Shown here one piece after another: positions 16,475 to 28,510 of a DNA stretch of 64,000 nucleotides. The stretch's first letter is position 1. Each line of letters begins with the position of its first letter. The DNA is from Stenotrophomonas sp. MYb238. Its GTDB lineage: Bacteria > Pseudomonadota > Gammaproteobacteria > Xanthomonadales > Xanthomonadaceae. The DNA lies in the NCBI RefSeq assembly GCF_009496535.1, contig NZ_WIDL01000018.1:23847-87846 (forward strand), in the 5' to 3' direction. A model generated the notes under the pieces. That model did no database searches. It worked only from the letters and a program-made list of their open reading frames with translations, and was not told the DNA's origin. The position numbers and the translations under genes are program-made.

Positions 16475-17520
16475 GCCGGGGTGCCCGGGTGCGCGGTCAA
16501 GCGCAGGCCGGTCACCCTCCGGTGTCGCAGCCGCCGGCGGCTCACCTGCCGGTGCTGTACGCCCAGGTCCTTGACGGCCTGAGGGTGATCGAAAACGGAA
16601 CGTATCTGGACGGCACGTTCGGCCGCGGCGGCCACGCCGGCGGCGTGCTGCGCCAGCTCGGCGCGGACGGCCGCCTGCTGGTGATGGACAAGGACCCGGA
16701 AGCCATCGCCGTGGCGCAGCGCGACTTCGCGCCCGATGGCCGCGTGTCCATCTACCGCGGCAGCTTCGCCGACCTGCTGGACTGGCGCGAAACCGCCGCC
16801 GGCCTGGACGGCGTGCTGTTCGACCTGGGCGTGTCCTCGCCGCAGCTGGACGTGGCCGAGCGCGGTTTCAGCTTCGGCAAGGACGGTCCGCTGGACATGC
16901 GCATGGACCCGGATTCGGGCGAAAGCGCGGCGCAGTGGCTCAACCGCGCCGAGGAGCGCGAGATCGCCGACGTACTGTGGACCTACGGCGAGGAGCGCCA
17001 GAGCCGCCGCATCGCCCGCGCCATCGTGGCACGTCGTGCGAACCAGCCGTTTTCCCGCACCGCCGAACTGGCCGAGCTGATCGCCTCGGTGATGCCGCGC
17101 GGGAAAGACAAGATCCACCCGGCCACGCGCAGCTTCCAGGCCATCCGCATCCACATCAACCGCGAACTGGCCGACCTCGAGGCCGGGCTGGACGCGGCGA
17201 TGGCGCGTCTGAAGCCCGGTGGCCGGCTGGCGGTCATCAGCTTCCACTCGCTGGAAGACCGCATCGTCAAGCAGTTCATGAACCGCCATGCCAAGGCGCC
17301 GCCGAGCAACCGCCGGCTGCCGGAAGTGCAGGCCTTCGTGCCGACGCTGGACCTGGTCGGCGGCGCCATCAAGGCCGAGGACGACGAACTGGCGGTCAAT
17401 CCGCGTTCGCGCAGCGCGGTGCTGCGGGTGGCCGAGAAGCGGGGAAGCGGGAACGGGGAGGCGGGAGTGAAGCTATCCCGCGATCCGTCATTCTCCGCCT
17501 CCACGAGGGGCACCCCATGA
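16471..17520 (+). CDS. rsmH: 16S rRNA (cytosine1402-N4)-methyltransferase RsmH
   Basis: RsmH (MraW) methylates N4 of C1402, the same base modified by RsmI in this window. The SAM-binding motif [14 protein letters not shown], then [27 protein letters not shown] and [21 protein letters not shown] are clear. The protein has 349 residues against about 313 in E. coli: an extra ~18 residues at the N-terminus, and a C-terminal tail where a GGGAACGGGGA repeat (17437-17466) is read in frame. It starts at a GTG overlapping mraZ, and its TGA overlaps the ftsL ATG. Confidence 0.95.
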   Translation: MSRGARVRGQAQAGHPPVSQPPAAHLPVLYAQVLDGLRVIENGTYLDGTFGRGGHAGGVLRQLGADGRLLVMDKDPEAIAVAQRDFAPDGRVSIYRGSFADLLDWRETAAGLDGVLFDLGVSSPQLDVAERGFSFGKDGPLDMRMDPDSGESAAQWLNRAEEREIADVLWTYGEERQSRRIARAIVARRANQPFSRTAELAELIASVMPRGKDKIHPATRSFQAIRIHINRELADLEAGLDAAMARLKPGGRLAVISFHSLEDRIVKQFMNRHAKAPPSNRRLPEVQAFVPTLDLVGGAIKAEDDELAVNPRSRSAVLRVAEKRGSGNGEAGVKLSRDPSFSASTRGTP

Positions 17521-17780
17521 GCCGCCTGCTGCTGGTGGTGCTGCTGGCCTGCACGATCGCTTCGGCGATCGGCGTGGTGTTCATGCGCCACCGCCATCGC
17601 CAGCTGTTCGTCGAGCTGTCGCGGCTGGAGCACGCGCGCGACGAACTGAACATCGAATTCGGCCGGCTGCAGCTGGAACAGGCCACGCTGGCCCAGGCCA
17701 CGCGCGTGGACCAGGAAGCGCGCGGCCGCCTGGGCATGAAGTTCCCGGAAGCCGGCGACATCGTGGTGGTGCGGCCATGA
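17517..17780 (+). CDS. ftsL: Cell division protein FtsL
   Basis: An 87-residue bitopic membrane protein of the FtsQLB complex. It has a single N-terminal membrane segment ([21 protein letters not shown]) and a periplasmic coiled coil ([25 protein letters not shown]). The size and position between rsmH and ftsI are typical. It overlaps both neighbours by four bases. Confidence 0.93.
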   Translation: MSRLLLVVLLACTIASAIGVVFMRHRHRQLFVELSRLEHARDELNIEFGRLQLEQATLAQATRVDQEARGRLGMKFPEAGDIVVVRP

Positions 17781-19632
17781 ATGCGCCCCGCCGCAACCGC
17801 AACCGCAGCCAGTTCAACCTGCGCAACCGCATGCTGATGGTCGGCGCGGGCCTGGGCCTGTGCGCGGTGACCCTGGTCGGCCGCGCCGCCTACGTGCAGC
17901 TGGTCAACAGCGATTTCTACCAGCGCCAGGGCGAGGCGCGCTACCTGCGCGAAGTGCCCATCGCCACCTCCCGCGGCATGATCACCGACCGCAACGGCGA
18001 ACCGGTGGCCGTGTCCACGCCGGTGGCCTCGATCTGGGTCAACCCGCAGGAACTGCTGCGCGCGCCCGGGCGCATTCCCGAACTGGCGCAGGCGCTGTCG
18101 CTGCCGGTGGACGAGCTGACCGCCAAGCTGACGCAGAAGGCCGACAAGGAGTTCATGTACCTGCGCCGGCGCATGAACCCGGACGTGGCCGAGCAGATCG
18201 TCGGACTGAAGATTCCCGGCGTGTTCGCGCAGCGCGAGTTCCGTCGCTATTACCCGCAGGGCGAGGCGATGGCGCACGTGCTGGGCTTCACCAACATCGA
18301 TGACCACGGCCAGGAAGGCCTGGAGCTGGCCTTCGACGAATGGCTGCGCGGCAAGCCCGGCGCCAAGAAGGTGATCCGCGACCGCAAGGGCGCGATCGTG
18401 GAGAGCATCGACCTGGTGCGTCCGGCCGAACCGGGCAAGGACCTGACCCTGAGCGTCGACCGTCGCATCCAGTTCCTGGCCATGCGCGAGCTGCGCAACG
18501 CGGTGGTCGAGAACAAGGCCGCCGGCGGTTCGGTGGTGATCATGGACGTAGCCACCGGCGAGATCCTGGCCATGGCCAACCTGCCGACCTACAACCCGAA
18601 CGCGATCAGCGGCGCCACCCCGGACACGCGCCGCAACCGCGCCGTGACCGACCTGGTCGAGCCGGGCTCGACGATGAAGCCGTTGACCATCGCCACCGCG
18701 CTGCAGAACCACGTGGTCACCCCGGATACCGTCATCGACACCAATCCCGGCTACCTGACGCTGGGCCGCTACACCATCCGCGACGTGCCGCGGAACAACG
18801 GCGTGCTCGACGTCACCGGCGTGATCACCCGCAGCTCCAACATCGGCGCGGCCAAGATCGTGGCGCGCCTGCCGGACCAGACCTTCTACAACTCGGTGCG
18901 CGCCTTCGGCTATGGCGTCGCCCCGCACAGCGGCTTCCCGGGCGAATCGGTGGGCGTGGTGCCGTCGCCGGGCAGCCCGGGCTGGTACGGCACCACCAAG
19001 ACCACCATGTCCTACGGCTACGGCCTGTCGGTGACGCCGCTGCAGATCGCGCAGGCGTACTCGGCGCTGGCCAACGGCGGGCGCGTGATCCAGCCGACCT
19101 TCGTCAAGGGCCAGCACAACGAGGCGCGCCAGGTCATCGACCCGGCGGTCGCGCGGGAAGTGGTGCGCATGATGGAGACGGTGGTGACCCAGGGCGGCGC
19201 CAAGCAGGCGGCGATCCTGGGCTACCACGTCGCCGGCAAGACCGGCACCGCGCGCAAGAACGGTCCCAGCGGCTACGAGCGCGGCCACTACAACCTGCTG
19301 TTCGCCGGCGTGGTGCCGGCCACCAACCCGCGTTTCGCCGCGGTGATCGTGGTCAACGATCCGCGCGGCGCGCTGCAGTACGGCGGCCTGGTGTCCGCGC
19401 CGGTGTTCCACCACGTGATGGAAGGCACCCTGCGGCTGATGGACGTGCCGCCGGACGACATCCAGTCGTGGCTGGCAGCGCAGGCGGCCGGCAAGGTCGG
19501 CGGCAACCCGGTCAACAACCCCGCGGTGCTGCCGGTGCCGCAGGACCCGGCCGAGCCCAACATCGACGCCGAATTCGACGCCGCCATGCCGACCGCCATC
19601 GCGCCGCAGCCGGCCGCGCCGGAGGTGCGCCA

Positions 19633-19636
<4 letters not shown>
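17777..19636 (+). CDS. ftsI: Peptidoglycan transpeptidase FtsI (PBP3)
   Basis: The septal class B penicillin-binding protein that cross-links peptidoglycan together with FtsW. The protein has 619 residues. After a basic cytoplasmic tail there is one membrane segment (about residues 19-38). The pedestal domain follows, then the transpeptidase with the active-site serine in Ser298-Thr-Met-Lys, the Ser353-Ser-Asn motif and Lys488-Thr-Gly. The Pro/Ala-rich C-terminus is variable. It overlaps ftsL and murE. Confidence 0.97.
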
Positions 19637-21116
<1,480 letters not shown>

Positions 21117-21120
<4 letters not shown>

Positions 21121-22556
21121 AGCGCACTCCGCTGTCGCTGATCGCGCACTGGGCCGGTGGCCAGATCCACGGCGACGACGTGGCCATCGACGCCATCGGC
21201 AACGATACCCGCACGCTGGCGCCCGGCAGCCTGTACGTGGCCCTGCGCGGCGAGCGCTTCGACGGCCACGACTTCGCCGCCGGCGCGGTGGAGAACGGCG
21301 CCAGCGCGCTGCTGGTGGAGCGACTGCTGCCGCTGGACGTGCCGCAGGTGGTGGTCGCCGACGCCGAACGGGCGCTGGCCAGGATCGCCACCGCCATGCA
21401 GCAGGGCCGCGCCACGCGCGTGTTCGCCATCACCGGCAGCAACGGCAAGACCAGCGTCAAGACGCTGCTGCTGGCGATCCTGCAGCACGTGGCGGTGGTC
21501 GAGGGTCGCCAGGTCTACGCCACGCCGGGCAACCGCAACAACGAGATCGGCATGCCGCTGGCGGTGATCGACGCGCCGGAAGACGCCGACTTCGCCATCT
21601 ACGAAATGGGCACCGGCAAGCCGGGCGACATCGCCTACCTGACCGCCATCGCCGCGCCGGACGTGGCGCTGGTCAACAACGTCGCGCCGGCGCACCTGGA
21701 GCGCATGGGCAGCCTGCTGGAGATCGCCAACACCAAGGCGGCGGTCTACGACGACCTGCGCGAAGGCGGCGTGGCGGTGGTCAACGCCGACGACGCGTTC
21801 GCGCCGTACTTCGCCGCGCGCGCCGGTTCCCACCGCGTGATCCGCTTCGGCCTGGAAGCCAGCGCCGAGGTCACCGCCACCGGCATCGCGCTGGCCGAAG
21901 CCGGCTCGCGCTTCCAACTGGGTACGCCGCAGGGCGAGGCCGAGGTGGCGCTGCAGCTGCCCGGCCGCCACAACGTGCTCAACGCGCTGGCCGCCGCATC
22001 GCTGGCGCTGGCCGCCGGTATCGCATTGCCGCGGGTCGCCGAGGGCCTGGCGCAGGCGCGCCCGGTCGCCGGCCGCCAGGTCGCGCACGTGCTGCCCAGC
22101 GGTGCGGTGCTGGTCGACGACAGCTACAACGCCAATCCGGGTTCGCTGGCCGCGGCGATCGCCGCGCTGGCCGCGGGCAAGGAGGAAGGCTGGCTGGTGC
22201 TGGGCGACATGCGCGAGCTCGGTCCCGACGCGCAGGCGCTGCATGCGCAGGCCGGCGTGCGTGCGCGCGAGGCCGGCCTGAAGCGCCTTTACACGCTGGG
22301 GCCGCTGAGCCAGGCCGCGGCACAGGCCTTCGGCGAAGGCGCGCGGCACTTCGAATCGCATGCCGCCCTGGCCGCGGCGTTGATGGCCGATCTCTCCGCC
22401 GTGGGCGCGGCCGCGCCGTCGCCCGAGAACGGCCAATCCCCAATCCCCGTTCCCCGTTCCCCGCGCGTCCTGGTCAAGGGCTCGCGCGGCAGCGCCATGG
22501 ACAAGATCGTGACCGCGCTGCTCAAGCGCGGCGAGGACACACCGCATGTTGCTTGA
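21117..22556 (+). CDS. murF: UDP-MurNAc-tripeptide:D-alanyl-D-alanine ligase
   Basis: MurF adds the D-Ala-D-Ala dipeptide to complete the UDP-MurNAc-pentapeptide. The 479-residue protein shows [41 protein letters not shown] and [16 protein letters not shown]. Near residues 435-450 the protein reads [15 protein letters not shown], encoded by a CCCCAATCCCCGTTCC-type repeat (22432-22468). This lies in frame just before the conserved [15 protein letters not shown], so a dispersed repeat has apparently expanded a loop of an essential enzyme. It overlaps mraY by 11 bases. Confidence 0.96.
22432..22468. repeat. GGGAACGGGGAA-type repeat inside murF
   Basis: On the plus strand it reads CCAATCCCCAATCCCCGTTC followed by CCCGTTCCCCG. 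It is the same family as the spacer repeats at 88-130, 562-596, 17437-17466, 26078-26112 and 26190-26222. Here it is translated within murF. Confidence 0.8.
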
Positions 22557-23631
22557 ACTGGCCCGTTGGTTGCAGCAGCTGGACGACCTGTTCCGGCTGT
22601 TCAACTACCTCACCTTCCGCGGCATCCTCGCGGCGCTGACCGCGCTGGGCCTGTCGCTGTGGCTGGGGCCGGCCGCGATCCGCCGCCTGGCCCAGCTCAA
22701 GGGCGGCCAGCCGATCCGCAAGGACGGCCCGCAGTCGCACTTCTCCAAGGCCGGCACCCCGACCATGGGCGGCGGCCTGATCCTGCTGTCGGTGCTGATG
22801 GCGGTGCTGCTGTGGGGCGACCTGCGCAACCGCTATGTGTGGCTGGTGATGGCGGTGATGCTGTGCTTCGGCGCCATCGGCTGGTACGACGACTGGATCA
22901 AGATCGCAAAACGCGACCCCAACGGCCTGAAGTCGCGCTGGAAGTACCTGCTGCAGTCGATCTTCGGCCTCGGCGCCGGCCTGTTCCTGTTCTATACCGC
23001 CGACGTGCCGGCGGCGCTGACCCTGTACATCCCGATGTTCAAGGCCATCGCGCTGCCGCTGGCCGGGATCAGCTTCGTGGCCATCGCCTACTTCTGGATC
23101 GTCGGCTTCTCCAACGCGGTCAACCTGACCGACGGCCTGGACGGCCTGGCGATCATGCCGACCGTGCTGGTCGCCTGCGCGCTGGGCGTGTTCGCCTACG
23201 CCTCGGGCAACGCGGTGTTCTCCAGCTACCTGCAGATCCCGCAGATTCCCGGCGCGGGCGAACTGGTCATCATCTGCGCGGCGATCGCCGGCGCCGGCCT
23301 GGGCTTTCTGTGGTTCAACACCTACCCGGCGATGGTGTTCATGGGCGACGTCGGCGCGCTGGCGTTGGGCGCGGTGCTGGGCACCATCGCGGTGATCGTG
23401 CGCCAGGAACTGGTGCTGGTGGTGATGGGCGGCGTGTTCGTGATCGAGACGCTGTCGGTGATGATCCAGGTGGCCAGCTTCAAGCTGACCGGCAAGCGCG
23501 TGTTCCGCATGGCGCCGATCCACCACCACTTCGAACTCAAGGGCTGGCCCGAGCCGCGGGTGATCGTGCGTTTCTGGATCATCTCGGTGGTGCTGGTGCT
23601 GATCGGCCTGGCGACGCTGAAGGTGCGCTGA
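22546..23631 (+). CDS. mraY: Phospho-MurNAc-pentapeptide transferase MraY
   Basis: MraY transfers phospho-MurNAc-pentapeptide to undecaprenyl phosphate, making lipid I at the inner membrane. The 361-residue polytopic protein has the conserved GTPTMGG, an aspartate-rich cytoplasmic motif in [19 protein letters not shown], and the C-terminal [15 protein letters not shown] with its three histidines. The ATG lies within the end of murF. Confidence 0.97.
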   Translation: MLLELARWLQQLDDLFRLFNYLTFRGILAALTALGLSLWLGPAAIRRLAQLKGGQPIRKDGPQSHFSKAGTPTMGGGLILLSVLMAVLLWGDLRNRYVWLVMAVMLCFGAIGWYDDWIKIAKRDPNGLKSRWKYLLQSIFGLGAGLFLFYTADVPAALTLYIPMFKAIALPLAGISFVAIAYFWIVGFSNAVNLTDGLDGLAIMPTVLVACALGVFAYASGNAVFSSYLQIPQIPGAGELVIICAAIAGAGLGFLWFNTYPAMVFMGDVGALALGAVLGTIAVIVRQELVLVVMGGVFVIETLSVMIQVASFKLTGKRVFRMAPIHHHFELKGWPEPRVIVRFWIISVVLVLIGLATLKVR

Positions 23632-24938
23632 TGGACGAGACCGCGCGCCAGGCAACCCGGCTCGAAGCGATCGGCGGCCACTACGACAAGTGGCTGCTGG
23701 GCGCGGCCGTGGCGCTGGCGTCGCTGGGCATCGTGATGGTGGCGTCCAGCTCCATCGCGCTGACCCAGAGCCCGTTCTACTACCTGACCCGCCACCTGGT
23801 GTTCATCGGCATCGGCCTGGCGCTGGCGGCGGTGGCCATGCGCGTGGAACTGCGCGAGGTCGAGAAGTACAACCACCTGCTGCTGCTGGGCTGCTTCGCG
23901 CTGCTGGTGGTGGTGTTCGTGCCCGGCCTGGGCAGCACCGTCAACGGCGCGCGCCGCTGGATCAACCTGGGCGTGGCCAAGTTCCAGACGGTCGAAGCGG
24001 TGAAGGTGCTGTACATCGTCTGGCTGTCCAGCTACCTGGTGCGCTTCCGCGACGAGGTCAACGCCACCTGGCAGGCGATGCTCAAGCCGGTGGGCGTGGT
24101 CGGCGTACTGGTCGTCCTGTTGCTGCTGCAGCCGGACTTCGGTTCGTCGATGCTGCTGCTGGGCATCACCACCTGCATGCTGGTGCTGGGCGGCGCGCAG
24201 CTCAAGCGCATCATCCTGCCGGTGCTGCTGATGCTGCCGGCGCTGGTGCTGCTGGTGATCTTCGAGCCGTACCGCATGCGCCGCGTCACCTCGTTCATGG
24301 ACCCGTGGGAAGACCAGCTGGGCTCGGGCTACCAGCTGTCCAACGCGCTGATGGCGATCGGCCGCGGCGAATGGACCGGCGTGGGCCTGGGCGCATCGAT
24401 CCAGAAGCTCAACTACCTGCCCGAGTCGCATACCGACTTCATCTTCTCGGTGATCGCCGAGGAGCTGGGTTTCGCCGGCGTGTGCACCATCATCGCGCTG
24501 TATGCGCTGCTGGTCGGGCGCGCGTTCTGGCTGGGCATGCGCTGCATCGAGATGCGCCGCCATTTCTCCGGCTACATCGCCTTCGGCGTCGGCCTGTGGA
24601 TCGGCCTGCAGACCTTCGTCTCGATCGGCGTGAACCTGGGCATGCTGCCGACCAAGGGGCTGACCCTGCCGCTGATTTCCTCGGGCGGCTCCAGCGTGAT
24701 GATGACCTGCGTGGCGATCGGCGTGCTGCTGCGCGTGTCGTGGGAATACAACCGCGCGGTGCGCCGCCAGGAAGTGCGCGAGGACGCCGACGTGGCCGAT
24801 GCGCCGGCCGTCGATGCGGCGCAGCCGGTCGAGCCGGCCACCGCCACCGCGATCGCCGCGGCCATGCGGACCGGCGCCGCGCGCGGCACCAGCCGCATGC
24901 AGCAGCGGGTCGAGCCCACCTTCGGGAGGATCGCATGA
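23631..24938 (+). CDS. ftsW: Septal peptidoglycan polymerase FtsW
   Basis: FtsW is the SEDS-family glycosyltransferase that polymerises lipid II at the septum with FtsI. The 435-residue protein has about ten membrane helices. SEDS landmarks are [20 protein letters not shown], the large periplasmic loop with [14 protein letters not shown], and [19 protein letters not shown] near the end. The C-terminal ~60 residues are Ala-rich and cytoplasmic. The start overlaps the mraY stop (TGATGG). Confidence 0.96.
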   Translation: MDETARQATRLEAIGGHYDKWLLGAAVALASLGIVMVASSSIALTQSPFYYLTRHLVFIGIGLALAAVAMRVELREVEKYNHLLLLGCFALLVVVFVPGLGSTVNGARRWINLGVAKFQTVEAVKVLYIVWLSSYLVRFRDEVNATWQAMLKPVGVVGVLVVLLLLQPDFGSSMLLLGITTCMLVLGGAQLKRIILPVLLMLPALVLLVIFEPYRMRRVTSFMDPWEDQLGSGYQLSNALMAIGRGEWTGVGLGASIQKLNYLPESHTDFIFSVIAEELGFAGVCTIIALYALLVGRAFWLGMRCIEMRRHFSGYIAFGVGLWIGLQTFVSIGVNLGMLPTKGLTLPLISSGGSSVMMTCVAIGVLLRVSWEYNRAVRRQEVREDADVADAPAVDAAQPVEPATATAIAAAMRTGAARGTSRMQQRVEPTFGRIA

Positions 24939-26248
24939 TGGCGACTCCCTCGCAGAAGCCGGTACATCCCCACGCTGGGACGCAACAGGAAAGCGCCGCC
25001 AGGCCGGACGGCGACGCGCGCCCGGTGCTGATCATGGCCGGCGGCACCGGCGGCCACATCTTCCCGGGGCTGGCGGTGGCCAGGGTGCTGCGCGCGCGTG
25101 GCATCCCGGTGACCTGGCTCGGCGCCGACGGCGCGATGGAAACCCGGCTGGTGCCGCAGCACGGCATCCACATCGACACGCTGGCCATCTCCGGACTGCG
25201 CGGCAAGGGCAAGCTGGCGTTGCTGGGCGCGCCGCTGCGGGTGCTGCGCGCGATCCGCGCGGCCGGCTTCATCCTGCGCGAGCGCAACCCGCGCGCGGTG
25301 GTGGCCTTCGGCGGCTTCGCCTCCGGTCCCGGTGGCATGGCCGCGCGCCTGCACGGTTTCCCGCTGCTGGTGCACGAACAGAACCGCGCCCCGGGCATGA
25401 CCAACCGCATCCTGTCGCACTTCGCGCGGCGCCTGCTGACCGGTTTCCCGGGCAGCTTCGCCGACGCCCGCGAAGAGGCGGTCGGCAACCCGGTGCGCGC
25501 CGAGATCGCCGCGCTGCCGGCGCCGGAACAGCGCCTGGCCGGCCGCGATGGCCCGATGCGGCTGCTGGTGCTGGGCGGCAGCCAGGGCGCACGCGCGCTC
25601 AACAACGCCGTGCCCCGGGCGCTGGCCGCGCTGGGCGGCGGCGTCGCCATCGAGGTCTGGCACCAGTGCGGCGAGAAGCTGCAGGACGAAGCGCGGCAGG
25701 CCTACCGCGAGGCCGGCGTCGAAGGCCGCGTCGACGCCTTCATCCAGGACATGGCCGCGGCCTATGCCTGGGCCGATCTGGTGGTATGTCGCTCCGGCGC
25801 CTCCACCCTGGCCGAACTGTGCGCGGTGGGCATCGGCAGCGTGCTGGTGCCGTTCGCCGCGGCGGTGGACGACCACCAGACCCGCAACGCCGACTACTTG
25901 GTCGAGCGCGGCGCCGCCGAACTGCTCAGGCAGGACGACGCGCTGGCCACCAACCTGGAAGGCGTGCTGCGCGCGCTCGCCCACGCTCCGGCCCGACGCA
26001 TGCAGATGGCGCAGGCCGCGCGTGCGCTGGCCAGGGTCGATGCGGCCGAACGCATCGCCGACATCATCCTGGAAGAAGCGGGGAACGGGGAATCGGGAAC
26101 CGGGAACGGCCGCAGACAGGACAACCAGCAGGAACACACACCGATGCATCCACAAAAGGGCGTGAACCGGATTGCCGGCGGCGCGCAGCGTTCTCCCGTT
26201 TCCGTTCCCGGCTTCCCCGTTGCCGGCTCCAGCGGAGACCGCGCATGA
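24935..26248 (+). CDS. murG: UDP-GlcNAc:lipid I GlcNAc transferase MurG, with repeat-encoded C-terminal extension
   Basis: MurG adds GlcNAc to lipid I to form lipid II on the inner face of the membrane. The GT28 fold is clear: [55 protein letters not shown] and [15 protein letters not shown]. The protein has 437 residues against about 355-360 in other bacteria. About 35 residues before the first glycine loop are extra, and after IADIILEEA some 55 more are encoded largely by GGGAACGGGGAA-type repeats. It overlaps ftsW and murC (ATGA). Confidence 0.95.
   Translation: MMATPSQKPVHPHAGTQQESAARPDGDARPVLIMAGGTGGHIFPGLAVARVLRARGIPVTWLGADGAMETRLVPQHGIHIDTLAISGLRGKGKLALLGAPLRVLRAIRAAGFILRERNPRAVVAFGGFASGPGGMAARLHGFPLLVHEQNRAPGMTNRILSHFARRLLTGFPGSFADAREEAVGNPVRAEIAALPAPEQRLAGRDGPMRLLVLGGSQGARALNNAVPRALAALGGGVAIEVWHQCGEKLQDEARQAYREAGVEGRVDAFIQDMAAAYAWADLVVCRSGASTLAELCAVGIGSVLVPFAAAVDDHQTRNADYLVERGAAELLRQDDALATNLEGVLRALAHAPARRMQMAQAARALARVDAAERIADIILEEAGNGESGTGNGRRQDNQQEHTPMHPQKGVNRIAGGAQRSPVSVPGFPVAGSSGDRA
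26078..26112. repeat. GGGAACGGGGAA-type repeat in the murG tail
   Basis: GCGGGGAACGGGGAATCGGG followed by AACCGGGAACGG is read as [11 protein letters not shown] second, inverted-orientation stretch lies at 26190-26222 (CCCGTTTCCGTTCCCGGC), so the murG tail carries two facing copies. Confidence 0.8.
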
Positions 26249-27681
26249 TCCGTCGCCTCCACGACACCACCGACCTGGTCCGCGCCTTCCCGCGCGTGCA
26301 TTTCGTCGGCATCGGCGGTACCGGCATGAGCGGCATCGCCGAGGTGATGCTGACCCTGGGCTACGAGGTCTCCGGCTCGGACAACGCCGACAACGCCGCC
26401 ACCCGCCGCCTGGCGCGGCTGGGCGCGCGGGTGATGCGCGGGCACTCGGCCGCCAACGTGCTCGGCACCGACTGCGTGGTGGTGTCCAGCGCGATCCGCG
26501 AGGACAACCCCGAGCTGATGGAGGCGCGCAGCCAGCGCATCCCGATCATGCCGCGCGCGGCGATGCTGGCCGAGCTGATGCGCTTCCGCCGCGGCATCGC
26601 CGTGGCCGGCACGCACGGCAAGACCACCACCACCTCGCTGACCGCCGCGGTGCTCAGCGAAGGCGGGCTGGACCCGACCTTCGTGATCGGCGGGCAGCTG
26701 CTGGCCGCCGGCGCCAACGCCAAGCTCGGCGGCGGGCAGTGGCTGGTGGCCGAGGCCGACGAGAGCGACGGCAGCTTCCTGCGCCTGAACCCGCTGGTGG
26801 CGGTGATCACCAACATCGACGCCGACCACCTGGAGAACTACGGCAACGACTTCGCCCGCGTGCAGGAGGCGTTCGCCGAGTTCCTGCAGCGCCTGCCGTT
26901 CTACGGCCTGGCGGTGCTGTGCATCGACGATGCGGAAGTGGCCGCGCTGGCCACGCAGACCCCGCGCCACGTCATGACCTACGGCATGAACGGCAGCGCC
27001 GACGTGCGCGCCGAGGACGTGGAACAGGACGGCGCGCGCATGCGCTTCACCCTGCGCCTGCCCGAGGGCAGCAGCGTACCGGTGACGCTGGCGCTGCCCG
27101 GCCGCCACAACGTGCTCAACGCGCTGGCCGCCGCCGCCATCGGCTGGCAGCTGGGCGTGGCACCGGAAACGATCGCCGCCGCGCTGGAGAAGTTCGAAGG
27201 CGTGGGCCGCCGCTTCAACGATCTGGGCATCGTCACCACCGTCAAGGGCGCGAAGGTGCGGCTCATCGACGACTACGGCCACCATCCGCGCGAACTGGCC
27301 GCGGTGTTCGCCGCCGCCCGCGGCGGCTGGCCGAGCCAGCGGCTGGTGGTGGCGTTCCAGCCGCACCGCTACAGCCGCACCCGCGACCAGTTCGACGCGT
27401 TCGCCGCGGTGCTGTCGGAAGTGGACGCACTCGTGCTCAGCGAGGTCTACCCAGCCGGCGAGGCGCCGATCCCGGGTGCGGATTCGAAGTCGCTGGCGCG
27501 CGCGATCCGTGCGCGCGGCCGCAGCGAACCGGTCGTGGTCGGCCACGCCCACGACCTGGTGTCGGTGCTGCCGGACGTGCTGCGCGATGGCGACCTGCTG
27601 CTGATGATGGGCGCCGGCGACATCGGCCACGTCGCCCAGCAGATCGCCACCGGCGGCTTCCAGGAGGCGCGGGACGAATGA
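26245..27681 (+). CDS. murC: UDP-N-acetylmuramate:L-alanine ligase MurC
   Basis: MurC attaches the first amino acid, L-alanine, to UDP-MurNAc. The 478-residue protein has the N-terminal Rossmann motif [16 protein letters not shown], the ATP site [37 protein letters not shown] and [13 protein letters not shown]. It overlaps murG upstream and a 35-codon ORF downstream (both ATGA). Confidence 0.97.
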   Translation: MIRRLHDTTDLVRAFPRVHFVGIGGTGMSGIAEVMLTLGYEVSGSDNADNAATRRLARLGARVMRGHSAANVLGTDCVVVSSAIREDNPELMEARSQRIPIMPRAAMLAELMRFRRGIAVAGTHGKTTTTSLTAAVLSEGGLDPTFVIGGQLLAAGANAKLGGGQWLVAEADESDGSFLRLNPLVAVITNIDADHLENYGNDFARVQEAFAEFLQRLPFYGLAVLCIDDAEVAALATQTPRHVMTYGMNGSADVRAEDVEQDGARMRFTLRLPEGSSVPVTLALPGRHNVLNALAAAAIGWQLGVAPETIAAALEKFEGVGRRFNDLGIVTTVKGAKVRLIDDYGHHPRELAAVFAAARGGWPSQRLVVAFQPHRYSRTRDQFDAFAAVLSEVDALVLSEVYPAGEAPIPGADSKSLARAIRARGRSEPVVVGHAHDLVSVLPDVLRDGDLLLMMGAGDIGHVAQQIATGGFQEARDE

Positions 27682-27785
27682 CGGCCTGCCTGCTTCCGCT
27701 GGCGCGCACCGCGACCATGGCCGATGCCGGCCGTGGCGCGGCGCCGTGGTGCGGAGCCGGCCGGGCGCAGGGGAGGCGCGCATGA
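27678..27785 (+). CDS. 35-codon ORF in the place of ddl
   Basis: The ORF begins [19 protein letters not shown]. Its ATG overlaps the murC stop and its TGA overlaps the ftsQ ATG, so it keeps the chain of coupled starts intact. I recognise no family. In most relatives ddl (D-Ala-D-Ala ligase) sits exactly here, so this may be a remnant of a deleted ddl or a linker peptide. No ddl motif can be seen. Confidence 0.35.
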   Translation: MTACLLPLARTATMADAGRGAAPWCGAGRAQGRRA

Positions 27786-28510
27786 GCGCGCTGCTGCGCA
27801 TCCTCGCCTGGCTGCTGGCCATCGCCCTGGTGGCGCTGCCGGTGGTGGCCGTGCTCAACGGCTGGGTCGGCGCTGAGCGCTGGCCGCTGGCCAAGCTGCG
27901 CGTGCACGGCGAGTTCAAGCGCGTGCCCGGCGAGGATCTGCGCAAGGCGCTGCTGCCGTATGCGCGCGCCGGCTACTTCGCGGTGAGGCTGCAGGACGCG
28001 CAGCACGCGGTGGAGCAGCTGCCGTGGGTGGAAAGCGCGCGGGTGCGCAAGCAGTGGCCGGACGTGCTGGAAGTCAGCGTGGTCGAGCACCGCCCGTTCG
28101 CGCGCTGGGGCAAGGACCGGCTGCTGTCCGAGCAGGGCCGCCTTTTCGCCACGCCGCACGGCCTGGAGGACGCGCCGCTGCCCGAGCTCGACGGCCCGGA
28201 CAGCAAGACCGCCGAAGTGGTCGAGCTCTACAACGATTCGCGCGCGCTGTTCGCCCCGGTGGGCATGGACGTGCGCGCGCTGACGATGGACGCGCGCGGC
28301 AGCTGGTCGCTGGCGCTGGACAACGGTACCGAGGTCGTCGTCGGCCGCGACGACGCGCGCTCGCGGCTGGGCCGCTTCGTGCGCGTGCTGCCGCAGCTCA
28401 CGCGCACCCAGGTGCCGATCGTGCGCGCCGACCTCCGCTACACCAACGGTTTCACGCTGAGCTGGGGAACCCCGCCGCCGGCAGCAAAGCAGACGCAGGA
28501 CAGGACATGA
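27782..28510 (+). CDS. ftsQ: Cell division protein FtsQ
   Basis: A 242-residue bitopic protein that links early and late division proteins in the FtsQLB complex. It has an N-terminal membrane segment (ILAWLLAIALVALPVVAVL), then a POTRA domain (PLAKLRVHGEFKRVPGEDLRKAL) and the FtsQ beta domain with LPWVESARVRKQWPDVLEVSVVEHRPFARW. The ATG at 27782 overlaps the preceding stop; the cytoplasmic part is very short. Confidence 0.93.
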   Translation: MSALLRILAWLLAIALVALPVVAVLNGWVGAERWPLAKLRVHGEFKRVPGEDLRKALLPYARAGYFAVRLQDAQHAVEQLPWVESARVRKQWPDVLEVSVVEHRPFARWGKDRLLSEQGRLFATPHGLEDAPLPELDGPDSKTAEVVELYNDSRALFAPVGMDVRALTMDARGSWSLALDNGTEVVVGRDDARSRLGRFVRVLPQLTRTQVPIVRADLRYTNGFTLSWGTPPPAAKQTQDRT

